From Pseudoxanthomonas kaohsiungensis (GTDB taxonomy: Bacteria > Pseudomonadota > Gammaproteobacteria > Xanthomonadales > Xanthomonadaceae), in assembly GCF_010211765.1 (NCBI RefSeq), contig NZ_PDWO01000005.1, forward strand, positions 62,001 through 126,000: a DNA stretch of 64,000 nucleotides, in the 5' to 3' direction. Within the stretch, counting starts at the first letter, position 1. The number at the start of each line of letters is the position of its first letter. Of the stretch, positions 23,958-34,045 are shown piece by piece. Both the position numbers and the translations under genes were made by a program. Under the pieces are notes generated by a model. It did no database searches and was not told the DNA's origin. It worked only from the letters and a program-made list of their open reading frames with translations.

Positions 23958-24987
23958 GAGCCTCGTGAACGCCCCACTGCAGCCCGATACACCGACCGCA
24001 CCGGTCGCCGCCGGTGGCGACTCCCCGCCGTCCGCCGTGCGCGGCGAGATCGCGGTGGCATTGCCGATGCGCCACGCCGGCGTGCGCCAGGCGGTCCTGC
24101 GTTACGAAATCCACGGCCCCGCCTCGGCGCCGGCGGTCTTCGTCGCCGGCGGCATTTCCGCGCACCGTCACGTCTCGGCCAGCGACAGCTTCGCCGAACC
24201 GGGCTGGGCCAATGCGCTGGTCGCCCCCGGGCGCACGCTGGACCCGGCCAGCCATCGGGTCGTCGCCTTCGACTACGTGGGTGCCGATGGCCGGCTGGAT
24301 GCGCCGATCGACACCACCGACCAGGCCGACGCCATCGCCGTGCTGCTCGATGCACTGGAAATCGGGCAACTGCAGGCCTTCGTCGGCTATTCCTATGGCG
24401 CCATGGTCGGCCTGCAGTTCGCCGCGCGCCATCCGCAGCGGCTGCAGAGGCTGGTCGCGGTCAGCGGCGCGCACCGGCCGCATCCCTACGCCTCGGCCTG
24501 GCGCGCGCTGCAGCGCCGTGCGGTCGCCCTGGGCCAGCTGCAGTGCGCCGACGCGCAGGGCCTGGCGCTGGCGCGCCAGTTCGCGATGCTGAGCTACCGC
24601 ACGCCGGAGGAATTCGGCGAACGCTTCGACAGCGCGCCTGAAATCGTCAACGGCCGCGTGCGCTGCGCCGCCGAGGACTACCTCGACGCCGCCGGTGCGC
24701 AGTACGTGGCGCGCACGCCGGTCACCGCCTACCTGCGCCTGTCCGAATCGATCGACCTGCACCGCCTCGATCCCGCCAGCGTATCCGTGCCGGTCAGCGT
24801 GGTGGCGGTGGAAGGCGACCGCCTGGTGCCTCTCGCCGACTCGGTGAACCTGGTCGAGGGCCTGGCCGGGCGCGGCCAACTGCGCGTGCTGCGCTCGCCG
24901 TACGGGCACGACGCCTTCCTGAAAGAAACCGACCGCATCGACCTCATTCTCGCCGCCGTCCTGCGCGGCACCGGAGCCGCCACGTGA
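23956..24987 (+). CDS. metX: Homoserine O-acyltransferase (MetX family; probably succinyltransferase)
   Basis: First step of methionine synthesis from homoserine. Alpha/beta-hydrolase fold, 343 residues: the oxyanion-side segment FVAGGISAHRHV, nucleophile elbow VGYSYGAMVGLQFAA with the catalytic Ser, acid VVAVEGDRLVPLADSVNL, and His in SPYGHDAFLKE. The family name suggests acetyl-CoA, but MetX proteins of Xanthomonadaceae are known to have switched to succinyl-CoA; the choice cannot be settled by eye. ATG 23956 is preferred over the in-frame ATG 23896 because the switch hairpin masks it and the conserved part starts well after it. Its stop overlaps the GTG of metB. Confidence 0.9.
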   Translation: MSLVNAPLQPDTPTAPVAAGGDSPPSAVRGEIAVALPMRHAGVRQAVLRYEIHGPASAPAVFVAGGISAHRHVSASDSFAEPGWANALVAPGRTLDPASHRVVAFDYVGADGRLDAPIDTTDQADAIAVLLDALEIGQLQAFVGYSYGAMVGLQFAARHPQRLQRLVAVSGAHRPHPYASAWRALQRRAVALGQLQCADAQGLALARQFAMLSYRTPEEFGERFDSAPEIVNGRVRCAAEDYLDAAGAQYVARTPVTAYLRLSESIDLHRLDPASVSVPVSVVAVEGDRLVPLADSVNLVEGLAGRGQLRVLRSPYGHDAFLKETDRIDLILAAVLRGTGAAT

Positions 24988-26243
24988 GCCAGAACATCCC
25001 CGCCGCCGATATCAACGCCGGTTGCAGCCCGGCCACCGCCGCGGTGCGCGCAGGCATCGACCGCGACGCCGCCTACGGGGCCGTAACGCCGCCGATCGTG
25101 CTGTCGAGCAATTTCAGCTTCGATGGCTTCGGCAACAAGCGCCAGTACGACTACACCCGTAGCGGCAACCCGACCCGCGACCTGCTGGGCGAGGCCCTCG
25201 CGGAACTGGAGGGCGGCGCGGGCGGCGTGGTCACCGCCACGGGGATGGGCGCGATCACCCTGGTGCTGCATGCGCTGCTGCAGCCGGGGGATCGCCTGGT
25301 GGTGCCGCACGACGCCTACGGCGGCAGCTGGCGCCTGTTCAACGCGCTGGCCGCCAAGGGCCACTTCGAGCTGATCACCGCCGACCTCACCGATCCGCGT
25401 TCGCTGGCCGACGCGCTGGGCCAGTCGCCGAAGCTGGTGCTGGTGGAGACGCCGTCCAACCCGCTTCTGCGCATCACCGACCTGCGCCTGGTGATCGACG
25501 CCGCGCACCGCGCCGGTGCGCTGGCCGTGGTCGACAACACGTTCCTGTCGCCGGCGCTGCAGAAGCCGCTGGCGTTCGGCGCCGACCTGGTCCTGCACTC
25601 GACCACCAAGTACGTCAACGGCCACAGCGACGTGGTCGGCGGCGCCGTGGTCGCGCGCGATCCCGAACTGCACCAGCAGCTGGTGTGGTGGGCCAATGCA
25701 CTGGGCCTGACCGGCTCGCCGTTCGACAGCTTCCTGACCCTGCGCGGGCTGCGCACGCTGGACGCGCGCATGCGCGTGCACCAGGAGAACGCGGCGGCGA
25801 TCGCCGCGCTGCTCGATGGGCATGCGGCGGTCGGGAAGGTGTACTTCCCGGGCCTGGAGTCGCATCCGGGCCATGCGGTCGCCGCGCGCCAGCAGGCCGG
25901 CTTCGGTGCGATGCTCAGCTTCGAACTGGCCGCCGGGCCGGATGGCGACACCGAGCGCGCGGTACGCGCCTTCGTCGATTCGCTGCGCTGGTTCACCCTG
26001 GCCGAGTCGCTCGGCGGCGTGGAAAGCCTGGTCGCGCATCCGGCCACGATGACCCATGCGGCCATGAGCGCGGAGGCGCGCGCCAAGGCCGGCATTTCCG
26101 ACGGCCTGCTGCGCCTGTCGATCGGCATCGAGGCCTGCGCCGACCTGGTGGCCGACGTTTCCACCGCATTGCGCGCGGCGCAGCTGGCCGCGGCCGCCGC
26201 CCCCGCGCAGGCCGTGCCGGTGAACGAACGGGTGCACGCGTGA
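24984..26243 (+). CDS. metB: Cystathionine gamma-synthase / O-acylhomoserine sulfhydrylase family PLP enzyme
   Basis: PLP-dependent enzyme of 419 residues that exchanges the acyl group of O-acylhomoserine for cysteine (trans-sulfuration) or sulfide. Motifs: YTRSGNPTRDLLGEALAELE (phosphate/PLP binding), GMGAITLVLHALLQPGD, YGGSWRLF, ETPSNPLLRITD, VVDNTFLSP, and the Schiff-base Lys in LHSTTKYVNGHSDVVGG; C-terminal SLGGVESLVAHPATMTH and LLRLSIGIE are typical. Start is GTG in a GTGA overlap with metX; its stop overlaps the GTG of hom in the same way. Distinguishing gamma-synthase from sulfhydrylase needs residue-level comparison. Confidence 0.92.
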   Translation: MSQNIPAADINAGCSPATAAVRAGIDRDAAYGAVTPPIVLSSNFSFDGFGNKRQYDYTRSGNPTRDLLGEALAELEGGAGGVVTATGMGAITLVLHALLQPGDRLVVPHDAYGGSWRLFNALAAKGHFELITADLTDPRSLADALGQSPKLVLVETPSNPLLRITDLRLVIDAAHRAGALAVVDNTFLSPALQKPLAFGADLVLHSTTKYVNGHSDVVGGAVVARDPELHQQLVWWANALGLTGSPFDSFLTLRGLRTLDARMRVHQENAAAIAALLDGHAAVGKVYFPGLESHPGHAVAARQQAGFGAMLSFELAAGPDGDTERAVRAFVDSLRWFTLAESLGGVESLVAHPATMTHAAMSAEARAKAGISDGLLRLSIGIEACADLVADVSTALRAAQLAAAAAPAQAVPVNERVHA

Positions 26244-27337
26244 GTGCCGTGGCCGGGCTCGCGCCGCGCGCGGCGCGAAGTGCGCACGGACGCGCCGCGC
26301 CGCGCCGGCGGCTGGCTCTGCTCGGCACCGGCACGGTGGGTACGGCGTTCGTCGAGCGCTACCAGCAGTTGCAGGCGCGCGGACTGGAGCTGCCGCAGGT
26401 CGCGTGGCTGGCCAACTCGCGCAGCGTGCAGGCCTGCAGCGACGGCCTGCTCCCGGCGCTGGACCGCGCCAGGGCCGCGCCGCGCCGCGAAGTCGTGCTG
26501 CAGGGCTGGGCCGAAGCGGAGGCGCTGCACGCCGGCGACATCCTCGTTGACGCGACCGCCAGCGAGCGGGTCGCCGACTGGCATCCGGAATGGCTGGCGC
26601 GCGGCGTCAGCGTGGTGACCGCGAACAAGCTCGGCCACGGCTCGCTGCTGGCCCGTTCGCAGGCGATCGTCGACGCGCAATGCGAGACCGGCGCGCGCTA
26701 CGGCGACAGCGCCACGGTAGGCGCCGGGCTGCCGTTGCTCGGCAGCCTGCGCGCGCTGGTGGCCGGCGGCGACCGGATCCATGCCGTGGAGGGCGTCCTG
26801 TCCGGTTCGCTGGCCTGGCTGTTCGACCGCCACGACGGCTCGCTGCCGTTTTCGCAGCTGGTGCGCGAAGCGGCGGCGGCCGGTTACACCGAGCCGGATC
26901 CACGCATCGACCTGTCGGGCGAGGACGTGCGCCGCAAGCTGCTCATCCTGGCGCGGGCCGCAGGCCTGGCGCTGGAAGCCTCGCAGGTGCAGGTGCAGTC
27001 GCTGCTGCCGGACGCGCTGGCGCGGGCCCCCGCCGCCGAGGTGGAGGCGCTGCTGGGGCTGCTCGACGGACCGCTGGAGGAGCGCCTGCGTTCCGCGCGG
27101 GAGGCCGGCGGGAGCTTGCGCTATGTCGGGCGCTTCGACGCCGGCGGTGCGTCGGTCGGGCTGCGCGTGCTGCCTGCCGGCCATCCGCTGGGCGCCGGCG
27201 GCGGCACCGACAATCGCGTCGCGGTGACGAGCGACCGCTATCCGCGGCAGCCGCTGGTGATCCAGGGCCCCGGGGCAGGCGCCGCGGTGACCGCGGCCGC
27301 GCTCCTGGACGACGTGCTGCGGATCGGCGCGGCCTAG
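26240..27337 (+). CDS. hom: Homoserine dehydrogenase
   Basis: NAD(P)-dependent reduction of aspartate semialdehyde to homoserine, the branch point to Met and Thr. 365 residues, without an aspartokinase or ACT domain. Rossmann motif LALLGTGTVGTAFVERY, ILVDATASERVADWH, VSVVTANKLGHG, catalytic region YGDSATVGAGLPLL, GVLSGSLAWLFDRH, AGYTEPDPRIDLSGEDVRRKLLILAR (conserved Glu, Asp, Lys). GTG start in a GTGA overlap with metB. Lying in the SAM-controlled operon, it would feed homoserine to MetX. Its stop is two bases from the stop of the convergent cyclase gene. Confidence 0.95.
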   Translation: MSAVAGLAPRAARSAHGRAAPRRRLALLGTGTVGTAFVERYQQLQARGLELPQVAWLANSRSVQACSDGLLPALDRARAAPRREVVLQGWAEAEALHAGDILVDATASERVADWHPEWLARGVSVVTANKLGHGSLLARSQAIVDAQCETGARYGDSATVGAGLPLLGSLRALVAGGDRIHAVEGVLSGSLAWLFDRHDGSLPFSQLVREAAAAGYTEPDPRIDLSGEDVRRKLLILARAAGLALEASQVQVQSLLPDALARAPAAEVEALLGLLDGPLEERLRSAREAGGSLRYVGRFDAGGASVGLRVLPAGHPLGAGGGTDNRVAVTSDRYPRQPLVIQGPGAGAAVTAAALLDDVLRIGAA

Positions 27338-27338
27338 C

Positions 27339-30300
27339 TCAGGCGTCATCCGTTGCTGCCGGGTCCGGCCCGAACAGCTCGAGCAGCCCGGAATCCACCA
27401 GCCACGACGGATCGCCCTCGAATGCGGTCACGCCCGCCGGTGGCTGGGCGCCCGGGCTCGGGCGGAACGCGGCCCAGGTGTCGCGCCCGGCCGATTTGGC
27501 GCGATAGAGCGCGCGGTCGGCCAGGGTGACCATCTGTTCCCAGTCCAGCAGGCGCGGCGCATCGGGGAACAGCGGGTACTCGATCAGCCCGACCGACGCG
27601 GTCAGGCGGCGCCGGGTGAGGTCGTCGAGTTCGAAGGCATGCGCATTGATCTCGGCGCACAGCCGCGCGCCGATCTGCGGCACGCTTCCGCGCGGCAGCG
27701 GGCGGAACACCAGCAGGAACTCCTCGCCACCCCAGCGCGCCACGTAGTCGCCCTTGCGCACCAGGCCGGTGAGCAGCGCGCCCATCTGTTCCAGGACCCG
27801 GTCGCCGGCCGCGTGGCCGTGGGTGTCGTTGACCGCCTTGAAGTGGTCGACGTCGAGCAGGGCGAACACCACCACTTCGTCGCCGGCGCGGTAGGACTCG
27901 TCGCGCTCGTAGAACGACAGGTCGGCGGGGATCTGCCGGGACAGGTAGCGCCGGTTGTGCAGGCCGGTCAGCGGGTCGGTGAAGCTCAAGGCTTCCAGTC
28001 GTGCGTTGGCGGCCTGCAGGTCGCGGGTGCGTTCCTGCACCAGCTGTTCCAGCGCGGCGCGCTGGCGCGCGTAGCGTCGCTGCAGGCCGACGTAGAGCAG
28101 GTAGACCAGGCCGGTGACCAGCAGCGGCATCAGCAGGCGGAACGCCAGCGTCTCGTGCCAGCGCGCCTGGATCGCCAGCGGCAGCCGGGCGGCGCTGGCC
28201 ATCGGGTCGGCCTGGGCGAAGTCGGCCACCTCGAAGCTGTAGTCGCCCGGCGGCAGGTTGGTGTACGTGGCGCTGCGCAGGTGCGGGGCGTCCAGTTCGC
28301 GCCAGCCCGCGTCGTAGCCGGCCAGCCGGTAGCGCAGGTGCACCGGGTGCATCGGCTGGAACGTCGGCACGGTGAACTCGAACCTCAGGTCGCGCGCGCC
28401 CACGGGCAGGTCGGGCAGGGGCTCGGTGCCGGGGTGCAGCCACTGGCCCTGCACCTGCAGGCGTTCGATCCGCACGTTGCGTGCCACGCCGCGCATCTGG
28501 GCCTTCGCCGTGTCCAGCAGCAGCGCACCCTCGCGGGTCGGCAGCCAGAGGGTGTCGTCGACCATCAAGCCACGACTGTTGCCGGCGCCGTTGCAGCATT
28601 TGTCGGGCTGGCCGCCGGCGCGGTCGGCGCCGGAGTTGATCACGATTTCCGCCGCGACCTTGTGCTGGCCGGTGCCCGCCCCGGCCAGGTCCGCCAGCGG
28701 CAGCCGGTAGACACCGCGCATGCCGGCGACCCACAGGTAGCCGTGGCGGACGGCGAAGTGGAACGGGATGTTGGCCGGCACGCCCTGCTCGCGTCCCAGG
28801 CGGACCCAGCGCCGGCCGTCGAACAGGCGCAGTTCCTCGCCCTCGGTACTGCCGAGGATCCAGCGGCCGTCCTCCAGTTCGTGGAAGGCGGTGACCATGG
28901 TCGCGTCACCGAGGCCGCTGTCGCGGCCCAACGGCAGGACGCGGCCCTCGCGCCATTCGTACAGGCCGCGGTAGGTGCCGACCAGCAGCCTTCCGTCGCG
29001 GGTTTCGTGGACCAGGCGGATGCGGCGGTCGGCCAGCCCTTGCGCTTCGGCATAGTGCTCCACGCGGCCATCGGGCAGCAGCACGAACAGGCCGTGGGTG
29101 GTGGCGAACCAGCGCCGGCCGGCCTGGTCGCGGACGATCCCGTTGACCTGCGCACCCCGCAGCGGCGCCAGCGCCGGCGGCACCTCGATGCGCGAACCGC
29201 GCAGCACCGCGACGCCGCTGCGCGTGCCGATCCAGGTCCGGTCGTCCTCGACCAGCAGGCTGTAGGCCTCCGGGTGCGGCAGCCGCGCGCCGGGGGCGCG
29301 CACCTGGAAGTGGTCCTGCGCGTAGACGTCGACGCCATCGCTGCCGCCCACCCAGATCTCGCCGCGTGGACCGGCCGCGATCGACCACAGCAGCGGATTG
29401 CGCAGGCCGTGGGCGCGGCCCAGGCGGGTGGTCCAGCCGTCCCACAAGCGGGTGACGCCGTCGGTGAGGCTGCCCAGCCACAGGTTGCCGTCGCGGTCCT
29501 CGTACAGTGAACGGACCGCCCGGCTGCCGGCGGCGTCCTGGATCCGCTCCACCCGCCGGCCGTCGCGGAAGCGCTGCAGGTCCTGGGCGGTGGCCACCCA
29601 CAGGTTGCCGTCGCGGTCGCCGAGGATCGCCTCGACCGGCTGGTCGTGAATCCGCTGCCAGGCCTCCCGGTGGCGCCGGTACAGGCCCTGCGCCGTGCCG
29701 GCCCACAGGTCGCCGCCAGCGTCCATCGCCAGCTGCGAAACCTGGGCCAGAGCGGCCCCGCCCGGCAGGGGCAATGCCTCCACGCCGTCGATGCCGATCC
29801 GGAACACCCGCCCGGTACTGCCCACCCAGAGGCCGCCGGCGTCGGCCAGCAGGCTCAGCGCGGGGCCGTCGAGTGGATGGTGCAGGGCCAGTCGCGCCCC
29901 GTCGGTGGCATAGATGCCGTCCGGCCCGGCGACGCGCAGGCCCTCGGCGGTGACGGCCAGCGCCCGCACCGGGAAGCTGCCCTGCGCCTGGTCCGGGCCG
30001 GCCACCACGGGGATGGAGACAAAGCGGCCTTCCTTGTGCAGTACCAGGCCCTGCGAGGTGCCGATCCAGAGCCGGCCGGCGTCATCGCCCTGCAGCGCGA
30101 GCGCGTGGCTGCCCAGTTCGGGGGCGTCGCGCTGGTCGAAGCCGGTGAAGCGGCTGCCGTCGTAGCGGGCCAGGCCGCCCTGCGAGCCCAGCCACAGGTA
30201 ACCGTCGCGGTCCTGGGTGATCGACAGGACGCTGACCTGCGGCAGGCCGTGTTCGATGCCCCAGGTGTCGCCGACATAGTCGGAGAACCGCTTGTCCGGC

Positions 30301-30347
30301 TGCAGCGCCAGGGAGTGGCCGGCCAGGCCGAGCAGGCAGGCGGCCAC
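27339..30347 (-). CDS. Two-component-regulator-propeller diguanylate cyclase
   Basis: Membrane-bound signalling protein of about 1002 residues. An exported N-terminal part of ~600 residues consists of propeller repeats (QDRDGYLWLGSQGGLARYDG, EDRDGNLWLGSLTDGVTRLWDG and about a dozen relatives), followed by a Y_Y_Y domain (HLRYRLAGYDAGWRELDAP ... TNLPPGDYSFEV), one membrane helix (LLMPLLVTGLVYLLYVGL), a coiled coil and a GGDEF domain with intact RWGGEEFLLVF (~residue 871) and the LTGLHNRRYL start. It would make cyclic di-GMP in response to an extracytoplasmic ligand. GTG 30347 is the only standard start and gives a signal peptide without basic residues; the frame is open to about 30467. Confidence 0.9.
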   Translation of the reverse strand: MAACLLGLAGHSLALQPDKRFSDYVGDTWGIEHGLPQVSVLSITQDRDGYLWLGSQGGLARYDGSRFTGFDQRDAPELGSHALALQGDDAGRLWIGTSQGLVLHKEGRFVSIPVVAGPDQAQGSFPVRALAVTAEGLRVAGPDGIYATDGARLALHHPLDGPALSLLADAGGLWVGSTGRVFRIGIDGVEALPLPGGAALAQVSQLAMDAGGDLWAGTAQGLYRRHREAWQRIHDQPVEAILGDRDGNLWVATAQDLQRFRDGRRVERIQDAAGSRAVRSLYEDRDGNLWLGSLTDGVTRLWDGWTTRLGRAHGLRNPLLWSIAAGPRGEIWVGGSDGVDVYAQDHFQVRAPGARLPHPEAYSLLVEDDRTWIGTRSGVAVLRGSRIEVPPALAPLRGAQVNGIVRDQAGRRWFATTHGLFVLLPDGRVEHYAEAQGLADRRIRLVHETRDGRLLVGTYRGLYEWREGRVLPLGRDSGLGDATMVTAFHELEDGRWILGSTEGEELRLFDGRRWVRLGREQGVPANIPFHFAVRHGYLWVAGMRGVYRLPLADLAGAGTGQHKVAAEIVINSGADRAGGQPDKCCNGAGNSRGLMVDDTLWLPTREGALLLDTAKAQMRGVARNVRIERLQVQGQWLHPGTEPLPDLPVGARDLRFEFTVPTFQPMHPVHLRYRLAGYDAGWRELDAPHLRSATYTNLPPGDYSFEVADFAQADPMASAARLPLAIQARWHETLAFRLLMPLLVTGLVYLLYVGLQRRYARQRAALEQLVQERTRDLQAANARLEALSFTDPLTGLHNRRYLSRQIPADLSFYERDESYRAGDEVVVFALLDVDHFKAVNDTHGHAAGDRVLEQMGALLTGLVRKGDYVARWGGEEFLLVFRPLPRGSVPQIGARLCAEINAHAFELDDLTRRRLTASVGLIEYPLFPDAPRLLDWEQMVTLADRALYRAKSAGRDTWAAFRPSPGAQPPAGVTAFEGDPSWLVDSGLLELFGPDPAATDDA

Positions 30348-30533
30348 GCAGGCGCGGGCCCATCGTGTCGCCGTCCGGCCGATGGGCTGCGCTGGCCGCT
30401 GCGATGGACGCGGCCGGCTGAGGCTGGCGGTTAGGCCGTCGATCGAGATCCCCCCGGTTCCCGTGCGTACGTTTTAAGGCTTTTTCTGGAACTTCTCCAG
30501 CGGCACGCCCCCGGGGAACTTGAGCCGGACGGC

Positions 30534-31916
<1,383 letters not shown>

Positions 31917-32041
31917 GGGGTGGGAGGGTGCGTGCGCGATGGAATGGCCAGCATTGTATTGGTTGCACCCGAAACGGGCGTGACGCAGTGCGGGGGGCGC
32001 CCGGCTGGGCTACCTTGGCGCCCCACGCCCGGAGTCCGTCC

Positions 32042-32269
32042 ATGCCGCATTACGTCCTCTACCAGCGCGACGACTGCCACCTGTGCGACCAGGCGCTGGC
32101 GGTGCTGGCCGAGGCGCGCCTGCCGGAACCCGAAAGCGTGTTCATCGACGGCGATGCGGCGCTGGAGGCGCGCTACGGCGTGCGCGTGCCGGTGCTGCGC
32201 GACATGGCCCGCGACGCGGAACTGGACTGGCCGTTCGACCTGCAGGCGCTGGACCGGTGGCGCGCATGA
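32042..32269 (+). CDS. Small glutaredoxin/thioredoxin-like protein (DUF836 type)
   Basis: A 75-residue protein with thioredoxin-like fold signature: YVLYQRDDCHLCDQALAVL carries a CxxC pair at residues ~12-15, and VRVPVLRD gives the cis-Pro segment. Proteins of this size and pattern are annotated as glutaredoxin family; whether it uses glutathione is unknown. Stop overlaps the next gene's ATG (ATGA), so the two are probably co-translated. Confidence 0.85.
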   Translation: MPHYVLYQRDDCHLCDQALAVLAEARLPEPESVFIDGDAALEARYGVRVPVLRDMARDAELDWPFDLQALDRWRA

Positions 32270-32700
32270 GCCAGGCCGGCCTGTCGTGGCTGATGGCGCT
32301 GGGCACCGTGCTGGCACCGGCATCCGGCGACGTCGACCTGGCCAAGTCGGCCGGGCCGGGCAGCGACGCGCACTGGGCGGGCCGGCGCGTCGCCGACGTG
32401 CTGCCGGCGGCCGAGATCGAGCGGGTCGTGCTGCTCAAGGCGCTGACCAGCACGACCGCGGCCCACGACCTCGCCGGCATCCGTCGCATCCTTCGCCAGG
32501 CGGCCGAGCACACGTTCCTGGACCAGGCGCCCCGGCAAGGCCTGCTGCGGCTCGGACGCGAGGACAGCATCTGGGAAGCGGTGCTGGTGGTGCGCGACGG
32601 TGCCGTGTTCGGCTTCGTCGCCGATGGCGAGCACGCCTGCCTGCGCGCGGCTGACGGACAGGGCGGCTGCTTCACCCTGCCGCGTGCCGCGCAGGAGTGA
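32266..32700 (+). CDS. Hypothetical protein coupled to the glutaredoxin-like gene
   Basis: A 144-residue protein I cannot place. The first ~20 residues (LSWLMALGTVLAPASG) look like a weak signal peptide. The middle has the pattern AAEIERVVLLKALTSTTAAHDLAGIRRIL and a predicted beta part (EAVLVVRDGAVFGFVADGEHACLRA) ending with a second Cys. The two Cys (EHACL, GGCF) could be a redox target of the preceding CxxC protein; this is speculation from coupling. It ends before a hairpin-containing convergent intergenic region. Confidence 0.65.
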   Translation: MSQAGLSWLMALGTVLAPASGDVDLAKSAGPGSDAHWAGRRVADVLPAAEIERVVLLKALTSTTAAHDLAGIRRILRQAAEHTFLDQAPRQGLLRLGREDSIWEAVLVVRDGAVFGFVADGEHACLRAADGQGGCFTLPRAAQE

Positions 32701-32704
32701 GGCG

Positions 32705-32734
32705 CGGTACCGGCCGACGGGCCTGCCGGTACCG
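32705..32734. terminator. Hairpin between convergent genes
   Basis: Perfect ten-base stem CGGTACCGGC / GCCGGTACCG with a ten-base loop, placed directly after the + strand stop. There is no T-tract, so a Rho-independent role is uncertain. Confidence 0.45.
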
Positions 32735-32760
32735 GTTGCCGATCCGGCGAAGACGCTTTG

Positions 32761-32786
32761 GTAGAGCGGGGCTCGCCCCGCTGCTC
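32761..32786 (+). repeat. GTAG-type REP hairpin
   Basis: GTAG is followed by AGCGGGG, loop CTCG, and CCCCGCT. A stem-loop headed by the tetranucleotide GTAG is the hallmark of the REP elements described in Stenotrophomonas maltophilia (SMAG) and relatives, mobilised by RAYT transposases. I found a single copy in the window, in the convergent gap between the hypothetical gene and yceI. Confidence 0.6.
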
Positions 32787-32860
32787 CCGCCCTTGCGCGT
32801 GTCCCTCGCCAAGGTAGCCGGGCAAATCCCGCGCCACCGCTCCGGACGCGCGCGCCGTGC

Positions 32861-33427
32861 TCAGATCGGCTTCAGCGCCACCCGCGTGCTGATGTTCACT
32901 TCGTCGGGAATGGCGGAGGTATCCGCCCAGTCGCCGCCGCCCACGCCGAAATCCAGGCGCTTGACCACGGCCTTGCCTTCGAGCACCGGCTGCGTGCCCC
33001 CGGTCCAGGCGAAAGTCAGGGTCACCGGCTTGCGCACGCCGCGCAGTTCCAGCGTGCCGTCGGCGACGTAGCGGCCGTCGGCCAGCTTGCGGAAGCCGGT
33101 GGCGCTGTAGCGCGCCTGGGCGAACTTGGCCACGTCGAAGAAGTCGGCGGTCTTGAGCGTGGAATCGCGATCGGCATTGCCGGTGGCGGCGCTGGCCAGG
33201 CCGATGGTCACGTCCAGCTTGCCCGCTTCCGGCCTGGCCGGATCGAAACTCAGCTTCGTGGCGAATTCGGAGAAGCGGCCGGTGAACACCTCGCCGTCGT
33301 AGCGGCTGGCGAAGGCCAGGGTGGAGCCGGGCGCCTGCACGTACTCGGCCGCGTTGGCGGGGGCGCTGGCCAGCATGGCGGCCAGCGACGCGGCCACCGC
33401 GGCAGGCGTGGTCAGCTTGATCGTCAT
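32861..33427 (-). CDS. YceI family periplasmic protein
   Basis: Lipocalin-like periplasmic protein of 188 residues that in relatives binds isoprenoid quinones or polyprenyl lipids. Signal peptide to about residue 27 (ending APANAAEY). Family landmarks: GSTLAFASRYDGEVFTGRFSEFATKLSFDP, DSTLKTADFFDVAKFAQARYSATGF, ADGTLELRGVRKPVTLTFAW and RLDFGVGGGDW. Its ATG overlaps the stop of the cytochrome b561 gene (ATGA), so it is the last gene of a YceI-b561-YceI operon. Confidence 0.93.
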   Translation of the reverse strand: MTIKLTTPAAVAASLAAMLASAPANAAEYVQAPGSTLAFASRYDGEVFTGRFSEFATKLSFDPARPEAGKLDVTIGLASAATGNADRDSTLKTADFFDVAKFAQARYSATGFRKLADGRYVADGTLELRGVRKPVTLTFAWTGGTQPVLEGKAVVKRLDFGVGGGDWADTSAIPDEVNISTRVALKPI

Positions 33428-34035
33428 CGTGGATCCTCGGGGGGAAGGTCGGGGGAAGGGGCGGCGGTCGGGACTACGGAGCCGGCGAGCCACCGCCGCG
33501 GCAGCATCCTCGCGAGCGTCGCGTCGCGCCGCACGAAGTGGTGGTACAGGGCCGCGCCTGCATGGCCGATGACCAGTGCGATCAATACCCAGAACAGCAG
33601 TTCGTGGGTTTCGTGCATCGCGTCGGCGAGCGCTTCGTGGGACGGCGACAGCTTGGGTACCTCGGCCAGCCCGAACCAGCGGAACGGACGCAGGCCGCTG
33701 GCCGAATCGTAGAGCCAGCCCGACAGCGGCATGGCCAGGATCAGCACGTAGATCGCGCCGTGGGTGAGCGATGCCAGCCTGGCCTGCCAGCGCGGCGTGC
33801 CTTCCACCGGCGGCGGCGCGCCGGCGTAGAGGCGCCAGGCGATGCGCACGAGCACCAGCGCCAGTACCGTCAGCCCCAGCGACTTGTGCAGGGTGTAGAC
33901 CCAGAACCATTTCGGCGAACGCGGCAGTTCGCCCATCACCAGCCCCACCGCGCCGATCGACAGGATCAGCACGGCGATGGTCCAGTGCAGCAGCTGGCTG
34001 GTGGCGCCCCAGTGGTCGGTGTTCTTCAGGCTCAT
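33424..34035 (-). CDS. Cytochrome b561 family membrane protein
   Basis: Four-helix di-heme b cytochrome of 203 residues. Helices carry the heme-ligand His residues in SQLLHWTIAVLILSIGAVGLVMG, YTLHKSLGLTVLALVLVRIAW, HGAIYVLILAMPLSGWL and HETHELLFWVLIALVIGHAGAALYHHF. Relatives pass electrons between quinones and acceptors such as superoxide (CybB type). Embedded between two YceI genes, it may work with these quinone-binding proteins; pairing of b561 with YceI is common in proteobacteria. ATG 34035 follows the end of the upstream YceI gene by ten bases. Confidence 0.93.
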   Translation of the reverse strand: MSLKNTDHWGATSQLLHWTIAVLILSIGAVGLVMGELPRSPKWFWVYTLHKSLGLTVLALVLVRIAWRLYAGAPPPVEGTPRWQARLASLTHGAIYVLILAMPLSGWLYDSASGLRPFRWFGLAEVPKLSPSHEALADAMHETHELLFWVLIALVIGHAGAALYHHFVRRDATLARMLPRRWLAGSVVPTAAPSPDLPPEDPR

Positions 34036-34045
34036 GCGCTCGTGC

